In this document: positions 9,954 to 21,845 of the stretch, in pieces
Layout of the letters: the number at the start of each line of letters is the position of its first letter
Position numbering within the stretch: position 1 is the stretch's first letter
NCBI GenBank assembly: GCA_029204225.1
Contig: CM055109.1
Span: forward strand, 47,802,612 to 47,866,611
Length of the DNA stretch: 64,000 bases
Direction: 5' to 3'
Source of the DNA: Diphasiastrum complanatum
Taxonomy: Eukaryota > Streptophyta > Lycopodiopsida > Lycopodiales > Lycopodiaceae
Translations under genes and position numbers: made by a program
The notes under the pieces: model-generated
What the model saw: the letters and a program-made list of their open reading frames with translations, nothing else
Database searches by the model: none
What the model was told of the DNA's origin: nothing

Positions 9954-10637
9954 ATGAAGGGGGTTGTGGGTGGCCAAGCCATAACTGTTTTATTTGACGA
10001 TAGTTCCACACATAATTTTATTAACGCTAATTTGTTGCAGAAGCTAAAGGTGGAAACAAGGCAAAGTGACCACCGATACACAGTGAAGCTGGCAACTGGA
10101 GCAGAAAGCCAAGTTTGGGACCGGATAGTCCCACGTCTACCAATAGAGACCTATAGGGATAAATTAGACTTTCATATTATGAATCTAGATAGGATAGATG
10201 TTATACTTGGAAAGGAATGGTTCTATGAGAGGAACGAGTCTATGAAGAAAAACTATGTAACACACAGTTTGTCGTTCTTTCATAACGGCTCACTCATAGA
10301 ATTGAATGGAAATGTTGATATTTCTACTCCGTATATGCTTTCTGCTTTGGAAACTGTTAAATGTATGGATATTGTGGATTGCAGTTCTTACTTATGTTGG
10401 TTAAAAGGTTTTACTTACCATGAAGAACGTAGTTTGCAATTTTACAATCTCCAAATGGAATTAATGTCTAATAACCTAAAACAAGAAAACTCGCCGGAAG
10501 GTGAAATGTTTAGGAAACTTAGACAAGAATTTAACGATGTATTTCCTGAGCAGCTTCTTGAGGGTCTTCCCCCCTCTAGGGGTGTTGACCATGGTATTAA
10601 ACTGATTCCTGGTAGTTCTCCTATATCATTGTATCGA
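9954..10637 (+). pseudogene. Gypsy-1 aspartic protease and RT N-terminal linker
   Basis: The frame reads GQAITVLFDDSSTHNFIN, in which the usual DSGAT catalytic loop appears as DDSST, so activity would be lost. DRIDVILGKEWFYERN matches the conserved end of the retroviral-type protease. The 3' half contains EFNDVFPEQLLEGLPPSRGVDHGIKLIPGSSPI, the standard lead into gypsy RT. The frame shifts at about 10,638 into the RT. The valine/methionine at 9,954 is not a true start, because the protein is normally part of Gag-Pol. Confidence 0.75.
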
Positions 10638-11345
10638 TGAGTACTACTGAAGAGGATGAGGTTTATAGGCAACTGCAAAATTACCTTAAGATGAGCCATG
10701 TTAGGCCTAGTAAATCTCCCTGGGGGGCACCTGTGCTCCTTGTTGATAAAAAAGACGGAGGTACTCGTCTTTGTGTGGACTAAAAGTTGAATAAGTTAAC
10801 AATTAAAAACCGTTATCCCTTGCCGCGAATGGATGAACTGGTTGATCGATTGCATGGTGCAAAGTACTTCACCAAAATCGATTTGAGATCAGGGTATCAT
10901 CAGATTCGCATAAAAACTGAGGATGTTGAGAAAACCGGGTTCAGAACTAGGTACGGCCATTATGAGTTTCTGGATTTACCATTTGGCTTGACAAATGCTC
11001 CAACGACTTTCCAGCAGATGATGAACGATCTTCTTCTTCCATATCTGGGAAAGTTCGTAGTAGTCTATTTAGATGATATTCTCATCTATAGTAAGACCTT
11101 GGAGGAGCATGAGGAGCATCTCAGGACTGTCTTAAAGTTACTTAGACAAGAAAAGCTTTTTGCCAAGGAGTCCAAATGTGTGTTCTTCCAGAAAAGGTTG
11201 TTATACCTTGGCCACATTATCTCGGACCATGGGTTGGAGATTGACCCAAATAAAGTCCGACAAGTACGTGAATGGCCTATCCCTAAAACCGTCCAGGAGG
11301 TTAAGTCCTTTTTGGGCTTTACGGGGTTTTTTCATAGATTCATCT
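10638..11345 (+). pseudogene. Gypsy-1 reverse transcriptase (truncated)
   Basis: RT motifs appear in order: [20 protein letters not shown] (followed by an in-frame stop at 10,781), LNKLTIKNRYPLPRMDEL, KIDLRSGYHQIRI (motif A), LPFGLTNAPTTFQQMM (motif B), VVVYLDDILIYS (motif C, catalytic DD) and LYLGHIISDHGLEID. The end is EVKSFLGFTGFFHRFI, after which the sequence is unrelated. The RT type fits plant gypsy, but the missing integrase prevents finer placement. Confidence 0.8.
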
Positions 11346-13169
11346 TGTTCTACTTCACAACTCATGGTTTCTCGGGTGTGTACTATGATCTTAGAACTTT
11401 TTCCGTCAGTATATAGAAAACTTCTTGAAATGATCTAGAAAGAGTTCCGGAAGCCAAAGTTTCTGTGAATTTTTACTTCAAATCAAAGCTTATTTTCAAA
11501 CACATCACACCAAGCATTGACTGCTTGTGAAGATGATTATAGGCTCTACATCAAAGTCTACAACAAATGATTTTATAGCCAAAATTATATGTGATCTTCA
11601 TGTGTAGCCTCTCAAGGAGATTCTTAGGGCAGACGGAATTGCACTGAGAGAAGCATACCAAAGCAAGAACTTGAATAAAGGACAATCCTTCTCCTGAATT
11701 ATGCATGGAGCATGCAAGGATTCTCAGATTCTTAGGCCCTAAAAGAAAGGACCCTAGTATGAAACTTTACTAAGAGAAGAGATTAATAACCACTAGTTGG
11801 CATGTGCTTCCTTTTAAAGCTTGTTCCCATTCTTTATGACAAGGTACCAGGTAACTTACTGGTTTCTCACACTTGAGATAGTGTCATGTTTGAAATCAGC
11901 CGCAAGCTTAGTCTTGGCCTGACGTGATTTTGCACAAAGAAGTACACCTGGCAAGCCAATCCAGTAAGAAATCTCTTTGAGATCAACTAAACTTCATGAC
12001 ACTTGATGAATATTAACTTGTTATCCTAAATATCTTGTATGATAAAATAGGACGTGCACAGAGCACACCAAATGGAAACATAAGACGAACCGTCCATCAG
12101 CTGCTGCACATCTCAGAAAAAGAACCTACTAACTAGATGAAAAATACGTATTTTACCTGAAGTGCCTCGTCCTAGTCGATGGACAGGAACAGCACAGAAA
12201 TGCCTACTCAGTCTGCTGGGATCCCCATGTTGAGGAGGCAATTGGGTGCTCTTCATTGTGTACCAATGTAATTGTGTTAGAACAGTTCTTTGCTGAAATG
12301 CACCTCCGGGTAAAACTTGCAAACCTGATGGTTTGTTGATTGCAAGCTACAAGGCAGGAAAGCAAATCATTAATTCATAAGGTAAATTTTAGCTCAAAGC
12401 AAAACATGATATCCAACAGATTAATCAGGTTAGTCCAATAATTGCCCAGTTGGTGTTTGTGCTATCTTAAAGACATAACTCAAATACGAATAATAATTAA
12501 ATGTTTTAGGCAACCCATAGTACAGCAAAATTGGTCCCTCACATCAGATTATTGAACATGCAGTAGAACCTGTTTTGGGAAAGAGGAAAATAAGGGCATT
12601 TCTTCCATCCATGTCTATATCCCTAAGTGATAGATGAGACCCAATCTATTTGTAGAGAGGGATAAGAAATGCTGCCCCAAAAGTATCAATTCATGCAACA
12701 CACAGAACATGTAATTTTTTTTAGAGCATTTGCTCCTATCCACAATTTTGCTGTGCAGGACTTTTATGCCTGAACCTCACAGACAAGTAGTTCAGCAATG
12801 TTTCACTGAAATGTGTTTCATTCAATGAAACTCCATTTCAAAGAGTTCATTTCAAACAGATCGTTCGATATGTTGAAACCACTCATTTTTATGACCGAGA
12901 GTTCTACTTGTATTATTTGCTACCTAACAAAGATATGGGACAAAACCTACCACTCAATAATAATCATTGGGAGGAAATTGAATGTTGCTAAGCTCAACTA
13001 CACTAGGGCGAGGGTGGAAAAGATCTATTTAATAAAAGCTGGTCCATCTTCCATTCATTTTTATTTGCATACAAATTGTGCATGTGCAAGTAGTAGTACC
13101 GAAAGAAAAGAAATTTATTAATCAAACTGTGATTCATATTAACAATTTGGTGAAGATGTATAGGTTCTA
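11346..13169. other. No recognised gene
   Basis: After the Gypsy-1 breakpoint the sequence is AT-moderate with short unrelated frames on both strands. I find no domain motif, LTR end, primer site or tandem array. Confidence 0.5.
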
Positions 13170-13930
13170 CAAGTAGAATCTTGGATCTAAGAACTTAGAA
13201 AACATTATGATGAACCATTTCTAAATGGTATAATTTGACATCTAACCTTTCTTTAAGGGTTATGTGCAGGTATTTGAGGGAGTGCCTGAGGAATTTGAAA
13301 GCTTGCTAAGCTTATGAACAGTACCTTAAGGAGGCTTTTCCAAGTCTACAATGAAGGCTTTTCATGAGTCTATAATGAAGGCTCAAAAGAGTCTATAAGA
13401 AATGGGGACATGCCAAGAGACACTGATCACCCCTTGGATCCTCTCCGCCATGATTGGGGATGGGCAACCCCTAGAAGAAGGAGCCTACGAATTGATGACT
13501 ATTATGCAAGATAAGATGGACATATACTAGACCCCTTCCGTAGAAAGTTTGCACTTGGGGTGAAAACCCAAGTTCTGATAGAAAAAATCCAACTTAGAAA
13601 TGGCTAACGTTAAACGTTGAGCCAGCTACCTTCTATGCATGTCATAGATCGCTTACCTACTTTGCCACATGGCTTGAGGGCTTATGTACACCTAGATAAG
13701 GGTGCCCTACTCCTCTCTCACTTTACTCATTACAACTCCCACACAACTCTCCCTCACCCCTGCACCTCACCCTTTCACTCCACTTACGCCTACTTCAGTT
13801 CGAGTCTTCCCCACACCTATAGGTGCTTTGGAGAAGGAGTTTTGGAGTTATGGTATAAGGAGACCATGCCAATTGATGGGAGATATTGGAAGACCACCTT
13901 CATCACACACATTTTCTTCTCTCTCCTTCT
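13170..13930 (+). repeat. Dispersed repeat R1, plus-strand copy (LTR-like)
   Basis: This segment matches the reverse complement of about 41,390-42,345. Shared blocks include gtgcaggta with gtgcctgagg/gtgcctaaag, the repeated aatgaaggct..gtctataa motif near 13,350-13,400, gattggggatgggcaacc, cacttgggg..cccaagtt, tactttgccacatg, gagtcttccccacacct and gtgctttggagaag. The order is conserved and no coding frame is shared. In the inverted copy a TATA box lies in the matching position, which suggests an LTR. No primer site fixes the ends. Confidence 0.65.
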
Positions 13931-14270
13931 CTCTATGATCCTTACTGTTGCACACAAGCTCACAAACCCTAAGTAAATACACAGAATTACCCAGCAAATC
14001 CGTCACTTTATTAATCTCAAGCGAATGTACATAGATCAACAAGCAAACATGAGAGCTCTGCTGCAAGTCTCCTCCCAACCATAGCTGCATAGGAATACCA
14101 TAATCATCATCATAATGAGGAATGCCTGACAAGGCTCACCCTATATCCCCTCAAGCACCCCTTAACCCTGACACATCCTAACGTCGACACATGGCAAACT
14201 CTATGCACAGCCGACACTTGCCACTTGGCAGTACCCTGACACATAGGCAAGTTAGTAGGTGGACAGTCTG

Positions 14271-14432
14271 ACACGTGTCACTCATGCATTGGACCAAGTG
14301 TCCCAATGAGCATATGACACATGTCCTGTTGACCCGTCCATTGACCGTCTTACAAGTGTCACTCATGCACTGGACCAAGTGTCCTAGTGAGCATGTGACA
14401 CGTGTCACGTTGACCAGTCAACCCTTCCTACT
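14271..14432. repeat. 81-bp tandem duplication with G-box-like palindromes
   Basis: Two adjacent units share catgca.tggaccaagtgtcc and the flanking blocks, starting at 14,271 (acacgtgtcactcatgc) and 14,352 (acaagtgtcactcatgc). The 10-bp palindrome gacacgtgtc, with a CACGTG core, occurs at 14,270-14,279 and again at 14,397-14,406. TTGAC motifs recur near 14,330, 14,341 and 14,410. This resembles a plant promoter-type cluster, but no gene follows. Confidence 0.75.
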
Positions 14433-15992
14433 TTTTAGGAGGTCAGTCCAGCAGACTCTCATGAGACCCAGTACCCCCTTGGCCATCTCGTATTTAGTCA
14501 CTATAACAAATATTTACATTGCAATTTACAATTGTCTCCATAGGCCGGTGACTTAGCCATTTACAATTTAATAATTACAATTTACCATACATTGGGCAAA
14601 GGGATTCAAAGTACATGTGACACTCACCCATCATATACCCACTTTCTACCCTTCTTTCTCCTTTCCATCAAAATTGCTCTCTCTCATCATCCACACCAAC
14701 AACTCACTTTCTTTTCCTCTCTAATTCGGCCTCCTACCACTCAATTTCCAATTTCCAGCATCTAAAGCTTCTCCATTTAGCCTCTTTTCACGTGCAATTG
14801 GCCTACCATCATTTCAGATCCATTCTCAAGCTCATATGACCAAGAACTTCCATTTTGGACCCAAACTCATAACACTAGTTGCATGCATGCAATGCCATGC
14901 ATTGCCACCCTAGAAAAATTTGCATGTCAACTTTTTACATGCCAAACGCATATGACCCCTTATCACGTCTTATATGGTGCTTGATGTGAATGAATTGATT
15001 TAGTATTTTCATTTTCCATTAATGTACTTGATGATAAATCTCTTGAAATTGATATAATTATCATTAGAAATTGAGTAATTTTTAAGAATATTTTGCATGC
15101 AAGTCAAGTATATGTATTGTGGCTCTAAAATCAACTCTTAGATTGTAGTCATTGTGGTTTGGTGCTCCTAAGATTGATAAAGTTAATAATTGCTTGTTTC
15201 TTGTCAGATTATCTTGTCGTACATTGGAAATCAGGTTAAAATAAAATTGCAAGCAAAGGTATAATGACTTCATATATTTAGTTTCTTGTGAGAGTATCTT
15301 ACAATACATTTGAATTATGTTAAAACACTAAAAATAAAAAAAATATAAAAATGTTCATAAAAAAAACTTTACTAACATACTAGATGCTCGTCTTCAAATA
15401 ATATATGCAAAGTATGAGGTGCAAAAGGTTCTTTCCAAGGTAGTCGATGATAAAGTAGTTGTGCTCCGGTCCTACATAACCAAAAGACATAGTCTTAGCA
15501 AACAGCCTCAAACATGGCAAGAAGGCATAATGAGAAAGATATTGGCACACTTGCATTCAAGCTGGAAAGATTCTAAAAGCACTAACTAATATTCATGAAA
15601 AAGACATGCAATCGGTTCTCGACAAACTACCAAAAAAAAGATCAACTCATAATGCAATTGATTAAGACCAAAGTGTTGGAACTTGGGTTAAAGGCAAGAA
15701 ACTACTCAAAAAAAATCCAGACTAAACTCAAAATCTTTGTAATTAGTGGTTTGGTGCAAGTGAGAGCTCAACATATGTGCACTTATCTATATAAAAATGA
15801 TTGCGTTTGGTATGACAGCATACAAAAACTTTAAAACCAACTGGCACTCCATAGGAACATTTTATTGACTCAAAGAACCCTTATTATGAAACACATGCAT
15901 CTTTATATGAAAATAGATTGCACGACGATAATCACTTTCCCTCTAAAATTTTGCACAAACTATCCAATGAGTGGAATAAAGAAGTTCCCACC
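14433..15992. other. No recognised gene
   Basis: Mostly AT-rich noncoding sequence with a CT-rich patch near 14,640-14,760 and palindromic gcatgc clusters near 14,880-14,910. A lysine-rich open frame at 15,595-15,834 has no recognisable domain. A breakdown to the LTR edge occurs at 15,993. Confidence 0.45.
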
Positions 15993-16437
15993 TACTATGA
16001 ACTTAATCACAGATATTGGCATCAAATGAAGCAAAAAGACAGCAAATAGCATTTACAAAGCATTCTCCAATAGCAAAGTTTGATGATTAACAATGGTTAC
16101 TAATGGCTTACGCAAATCTCCAACTAAGATCTCCAGAAAAACATAGAACCCCCCTACAAAAAGCTCAGAAGTCATAATTTAAGCAGCGGTAGACTCCTAG
16201 CCCTCATTTATGCTGAATTGTAAGTAGTCTAGAAGTGACCTCCTATAGGGTACCAAACAGGGCATTTAGCTTTATTAATTGAAATAGTCTTATCCAAATC
16301 AAAGGGAAGTCTAAAATAGTAAATAGGCCCGGAAAACAATTGCGAAACCCCAATAGACTGAGAGTACTCAAATGGCCATTATCAGATAAGTATGGACTAT
16401 GTGATGTACGACCATAAGACTTTCCCTCTTTGAAACA
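15993..16437 (-). repeat. Gypsy-2old 3' LTR
   Basis: It is aligned by eye with 26,107-26,564. Shared blocks include gaacttaatcacagatatt, attctccaata, ccaactaagatctcca, aatagtcttatccaaatcaaa and tatggactatgtgatgta. On the minus strand it begins TGTTTCAAAGAGGG just after the purine-rich aacccacatcgagggcaa-type tract at 16,438-16,455. The outer end (tactatg) has lost the canonical TG. Confidence 0.8.
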
Positions 16438-16455
16438 TTGCCCTCGATGTGGGCT

Positions 16456-18147
16456 TTAACATTTGACTACTAGAGCGTACCGTTGTTTGTAGTTTTCTTC
16501 CCTAGGTTGTAATTTCGTGCTAGTGATGTTTCTCCAAAAGCCAAATTTCCAAGAGCAAAAATATTGAGAGCATTAGAAACATCGGCAACAACAACATTAA
16601 CAACAAAATGACCTTGAACAACAACAGGATTAGCAGGTTTTGTGATTTGAGATATCCATAAGGGGTCATGACCAATACCTCAAAAATTCTGACAAAATAC
16701 CCTCATGTGACCAATAGTAACTGGCATCTTTCAAGATATATGACTCTACTATGGTCACCCCGATCAGTCAGTTTCAGATCTTCTCTTTGGAATTGCCTAT
16801 GTCCCATACCACAGGTTCTTCCTCCAAGAAGACCGATTATGAAACTATCATGATCTAAGTTTATTCAGGATTCCTTTGCACTTATTGTATGTATATATGG
16901 GTCCTAGGGAAATTATATCTTTACGATTGTATCATAAATGCACGTTCTGTGAAATCCCTTTAGGGTTTTCGAGAATGTGCTTGTTTTCTTCTTTTATTTT
17001 TTAATGTTTTAATCAACTTCTAGTGTTTGTGAATTTTTCTAGGGCTTAATTTTTTATAGAGCTTAAAATCTTTTTTTAACCTTTTTTTTGGAGTTCATCT
17101 GATAAATGATTCAAGTAGCTTTTTGAATCCAATTTATCGGTACTATGCCAAGTTCTCGGGAATTTCTAAATTCCAACTTCATATTACGAACTCATATCCT
17201 CTTTTCCCCTTTTCTGAATCTTTTCAGTCACTAGAAAGGATTTTAGGTCACGCCCTAATATCCCCTTTAAGTTGCCACATTTAGAAATTATAAAGAACGA
17301 GTGGGAATCTTAATCAATTCAAAAATATGCTTTTCCTCAGGAAAATTGTAGAAGCCAAAACAACTATTCCCACGGTTAATCCATGACTCGACTGCCGCTA
17401 GTTGCTTAAACTTCTTGTCCGCCAAACAAAGCCTGGAAGTCCAAATGAGTCGAAGACGCTGCTTCATGTTGAGTGAACAGAAACTTTATTTTCTCATCTC
17501 GTGTTTAGTACTCTGCAGGATTTCAAGCAATGACTTGCTCATAATCTCCAACATCGACGGCGGGTATTTTTAGGACTTCCCATACTTCGAACTGGTGACG
17601 ACATATCATCACCAAAAAATTGTGGTTCCATATCGGCCATAACTGCCAATAAACCCCAATCGTAAGTCTTGGAAAACCGTCCTAAAAATTGAACAAAATC
17701 CGGTTCCATTATACTCAGCTAGACTAGTAACGTTTTCTCATGATGCAATACTTCCAAACCAAGATTCTTTTTTCAACTTGGACAAAGAAGAATATAAGGA
17801 AATCCCTTATTAGCCTTTGCCCATATTTTCAGAGCAAAAGAGTCCAACTCTAACCGGACCACGAAAATTCATTAAGCCCATACCATGGAAAACCCACATG
17901 TAAGAACTCTATCAAATCATGCCAATCTCCCATGCATGTCCACTGCATGTAGGCACCCCTAACCCATAATAGCTAAGACCCATGCAAAATCACAGTGCAT
18001 GTACACTCTATTCCATACTAGAATGCAACACACATGCTAATACTACATGCAAGAGGTCACTAGACCCCATGGTTGTATTCCACTATTATCCAGGCTAGGT
18101 TTGGTCCCAATGTCCAAGGCACCCCCTAATGGTCCAAACCCCCATTA
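16456..18147. other. Segment without similarity, in place of the old integrase
   Basis: Collinearity with the younger gypsy copy runs from 20,303 down to about 18,160 and then stops. It should have continued through integrase to the 3' LTR at 16,437. The intervening DNA has no recognisable integrase motifs. An identical 10-bp direct repeat, gggtcatgac, occurs at 16,663-16,672 and 18,148-18,157. The interval may be an insertion or heavily decayed sequence. Confidence 0.4.
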
Positions 18148-18169
18148 GGGTCATGACACTAGGAATGCA

Positions 18170-20303
18170 GAAAGCCCCATAATGATAGAGACGAAGGTCA
18201 ACAAGAGAATCAAATTGATAGCCAATAAAAGGTAGCTGAGTAGTAGGATATACATCAGAAAAATATGAGCAAGCAGGATAAGCAGCTAGGAGAGTATCAA
18301 ATCAATTAGGAAGAATACTAGTGATGGCACAAAGAGCAAGCAAGTGAGATAAAGCATAAGCATCGATGTTGCTCTTACCCAAAGGGATGATGCAATTGAT
18401 AACGAAAACATTAAAAAAACTACATCCAAAGAAATTGACAATCACTAAGATTTTTGAGTCTCAAGATAGCATAAAGATTAATGATCGATAAATTAACCAA
18501 GTGGCACAAGCTGAAGATAATGGCATCACTTAGTTAACAAAATTTCTTTCGTGAGTAGAATATCAAGTTTCAAAAGCACTCAATTCATGAGACTCATAAG
18601 CAATAACACCATAATCTTGGCGAAAGAAGGCTTTAACACTTCCAACACTAGCATATGTTTCAACAATAAAGCACCGACTAAAGTCGGGCAAAGCAAGAAC
18701 AGCAATAGCAAAAATGGTTTTAAGATAAGAAAAAGCACCTTGACACAATGTAGACCACGCAAATTTATTACCCTTGCAATATTAGAAGAGTTGGGCAATA
18801 CCAGAAAAATGAGGCAAGGGTCTACATAAGTGAGTTGCAAAACCTAAAAACATACTATAGACATCAATAGGTGTAGGCCAATACATCTTGCAGCTTGATC
18901 TTTAGCATAATCTTGGGAAACAATACCATTAATGACAGCAAATGCTAATAATTTGATCTAAGTAATAGCAAAAGTGCACTTGGACCTCGTCACAAGTTGG
19001 AAAGCAGCTCGTAAATGGCCAATATGAGAGGATGTGAATCAAAATAAACAAGTACACAAACATAATGGTTTAAATATATCATTCATGACATCCTAAAAAG
19101 TAAAGAGCCCGTTTGTGACACCAAAAGGTAAAACGTGAAATTCATAAAGGTCAATCAAAGTATAAAAGGCAGTTTTGGATTTATCTCCTATGTGGATACG
19201 AATTTAATTTGAGGTAGCCAGAATGCAAATCAATATTAACAAAAACTTTGGCTGTACCCAACTGATCAAATAAGTCATCCATATGAGCAATAGGTATTGA
19301 TTACAACTAGTCAATTGATTGAGTGCATTGTAATCAATAAATGAACGTTTAGTACCATCTTTTTTTATCAACAAGTAAATGGGAGCACCAAAGGGACTCT
19401 GGTTAGGAACAATGAGATCACCATACAACAAATTGAAAACCTAACATTAAACCTCAACTCATTCAGGACGCGACATCCAATAAGGAGCTCGAGATGTGAG
19501 ATGGGTACCAGGGTCCAGGAATAAGGTCAATATGATCGTTGATGGAAGATGAAGGAGGTAATGTAGAAGGCTCATCAAAATCAACGGATAAGACCAAAGT
19601 AGGTCACAAATAGCAAGCGAAAAGGATGTAGATGGAACCAATGGACCAGAGGAAAGATAAACACAAAGGAGAGCGACACAATAAGCTTCAGGTGAACTAC
19701 GCATAAACTGCTAGTAGTAATGAGGTTAACTTTGGAGGTAGAATCAATACCTATGAAGGTGAGAAGAATACCATCAACCATAGCAAAAATCACGTGGTTC
19801 GACAAGATTGATAGTAACATCCCCCAAGAAGACAAACCAATCAACACGAAGAATAATGTCATAGTGTGAACATTGCCTTGGCCAAAAGTGCCAATCTGAT
19901 AAGAAGGCCACTAAAACATACGAGTACTTTGAAAAGAATAGGAACTAGCGACCTAATTCAGAAATGATGGGGCATAAATACGCGAAGCAACTCTGTGATA
20001 AAAAAAGTGAGTATTACCAAAATCAATTAGGGCAATGAACTCACAATCAATAATACCAACTTGTAAATGAATATGATGAGAACCTAGCTTACAAGACCAA
20101 GTAGCATAGGCCAATTGAGCTGGATATTCAACAAGTTCATCAAGATCAAGTTCATGAGTCTCTTCAACAATGTAAAGGTAAGAATCATCAACATCAAAAG
20201 TCTCATTATCATGAGACATAACAGGTGGCCTAGGATGTGGTCAATCACAGTTATGATAATCACGCAACAACAATTAAGCAAAGCTTAGCACAAATTTCAG
20301 CCA
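18170..20303 (-). pseudogene. Gypsy-2old pol remnant (knuckle, protease, RT, RNase H)
   Basis: Minus-strand pieces are collinear with the younger copy at about 22,200-24,500. Near 20,303 the start MAEICAKLC parallels MSEIREKRLC of the knuckle region. At 19,953-20,219, QLAYATWSCKLGSHHIHL and FIALIDFGNTHFF correspond to protease, with the catalytic DTGST changed to DFGNT. At 19,204-19,431, LIVPNQSPFGAPI and KKDGTKRSFIDYNALN are RT, and YEFHVLPFGVTNG lies near 19,100-19,150. At 18,563-18,748, LALPDFSRCFIVETYAS is RNase H, with TDAS changed to TYAS. Stops and frameshifts are frequent, many being C-to-T type changes consistent with decay of methylated DNA. Confidence 0.75.
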
Positions 20304-20308
20304 TTACA

Positions 20309-20799
20309 TGTTGAGAGTGATAGTTATGATCAAAATCTCAAATGTTGAATCAATGAAGCATAAAAGACAGCAATAGACTAAAGCCCTACAAGCAATACAC
20401 AAGACAATAGGTTCTCCCACGAAGAGCCCAAGCAATACCAATCAATAATCTCAAAAATGAGTGTACAAATGCCCCTATAAATACCCTACCAATGAACCCT
20501 AAAATAAGAATTCAAAAGTAAAGGGAGGCAAAATGTGGAGGGAAAATAGTGCGCCCTCCTACGGGCCCCAACTACACATATAACCATATAACAAGGGCCC
20601 AAGGCCAGTCAATGTCATAAAAAAGGACCCAGTGCGGGTCATAAGCATATAAAAAGGCTCTGGGGCCTATACATGACTTATGCGTAACCAGAAATATACA
20701 TAACCAAGAGTAAATGTAAAGAGGCCTGCGGAATATATGCAAAGTAGCCCAGTAAGCCTGTATCTTGTAGTCCGTAACTCTCCCTGGCTATAAAGAACA
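20309..20799 (-). repeat. Gypsy-2young 3' LTR
   Basis: On the minus strand it begins TGTTCTTTATAGCC after the purine-rich acattgggggcaa tract (20,800-20,815) and ends ..CTCTCAACA at 20,309. The length is 491 bp. The junction tract is the same as that of the old LTR at 16,437, confirming that they are one family, but the bodies have diverged. A TATTTATAGG box lies at 20,474-20,483 in minus orientation and is a plausible LTR promoter. Confidence 0.7.
20476..20483 (-). promoter_or_regulatory. Putative TATA box of the Gypsy-2young LTR
   Basis: The minus strand reads TATTTATA followed by GGGG, in the middle of the LTR where the U3/R boundary would be expected. Confidence 0.45.
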
Positions 20800-20855
20800 T
20801 TGCCCCCAATGTAGGCAAAATAAGATAAGAACCAGTGCCAGAGAAAAATACTGCA

Positions 20856-21844
20856 TCAAGATATCCCATCTGAGAAAGGAACATCAAGAGAAGCTGGAGC
20901 ATCCCGAGAAGCAATGGTAGTTGCAAGTGATCGAGCCTGATCAGCCAGGATAGAGGTATGATAAAAAACATGAATAGGCTCCCAAGTAGCCTCCTCAATA
21001 CGACGACCATCCCACTGGACCAAAAACTGAACCTGCCGATGGCGACGACTATGCAATAAGCGCACCTGTAAAATAGCAGCTGGCAGGAATGGAAAAAGCT
21101 CTGGATCTGTAGGAAATGAGGAATCTTGAGGAGCATCATCCTCAATAGCAGCACGTAATAAACTGACATGAAAGATATCACAAGCCCGAGTAGCAGCAGG
21201 TAACTCAAGACGATATGTAACTGGACTGAGGTGCTCAAGAATCTGAAAAGGCCCATAATAGCGCGGCGCAAGCTTCTCAGTAGAAGCAAGACCCTGTACA
21301 AAACGATGGCGAGCAAAGCGTAACCGGAGAAAAACAGTATCTCCCTTTGCAAACTCAACATGGCGCCGATGACGATCAACAATGGTCCTGTACCGCTGCT
21401 GAATATGTTGTAAATGAGTAGCAGCTCTAGTAATAATCTCCCGAGCACTCGAAAGATAAGATGAAATAGTAACAGGTGCATCATCTGGAGGAGCAGGTAT
21501 ACCGGGTAGAACTGGTGAGTATCCATGAGCAAGCAGGAAAGGAGAAACACCTGTGCTGGAACTAACAGAACTGTTATAACTATCCTCAGCCAAACATAAA
21601 TGTTGATCCCAATCACGACCAGAAGGAGAAACATAATGTCGTAAATAATCCTCCAATATCCGGTTAATAACCTCAGACTGACCATCCGCAGAAGAATGAT
21701 AAGCAGTGCCCCTAAGTATCCTAACATCCAAGATACGCATAAGCTCAGTCCAAAAACCTGATGTAAACTTGGTATCTCGATCAGTAAGTATAGATCGTGG
21801 GAGACCATGTAAGCGGAAAATCTCAGAAATAAATATACGACCAC
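20856..21844 (-). pseudogene. Gypsy-2young integrase C-terminal half and chromodomain-like tail
   Basis: The frame continues the upstream integrase after an in-frame stop at 21,845. It carries the second core Asp region (LTDRDTKFTSGF), DGQSEVINRILEDYLRH with the catalytic Glu, and FLLAHGYSPVLPG. The GPF-like block is LAPRYYGPFQILEHLSPVTYRLELP, followed by FLVQWDGRRIEEATWEP, which matches the core of retrotransposon chromodomains. Such tails steer insertion to heterochromatin. The 294-residue frame starting at 21,740 is part of it. A longer frame in another phase over 20,678-21,844 is a leucine-rich shadow. Confidence 0.8.
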
Positions 21845-21845
21845 A

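Larger units (their letters stand above)
7760..11345 (+). mobile_element. Gypsy-1: truncated Ty3/gypsy retrotransposon
   Basis: A possible 5' LTR remnant ends at 7,884 and is followed by a primer binding site (7,887-7,898), a leader of about 630 bp, gag, protease and reverse transcriptase. Similarity stops at about 11,345 within the RT-RNase H connection (FLGFTGFFHRFI). RNase H, integrase and the 3' LTR are missing. Several stops and frameshifts and one insertion in gag show that it is dead. Confidence 0.75.

Noticed and set aside
20678-21844. 388-residue leucine-rich minus-strand frame
   Set aside because: It overlaps the integrase/chromodomain frame in another phase and matches nothing; the other frame has all the motifs.
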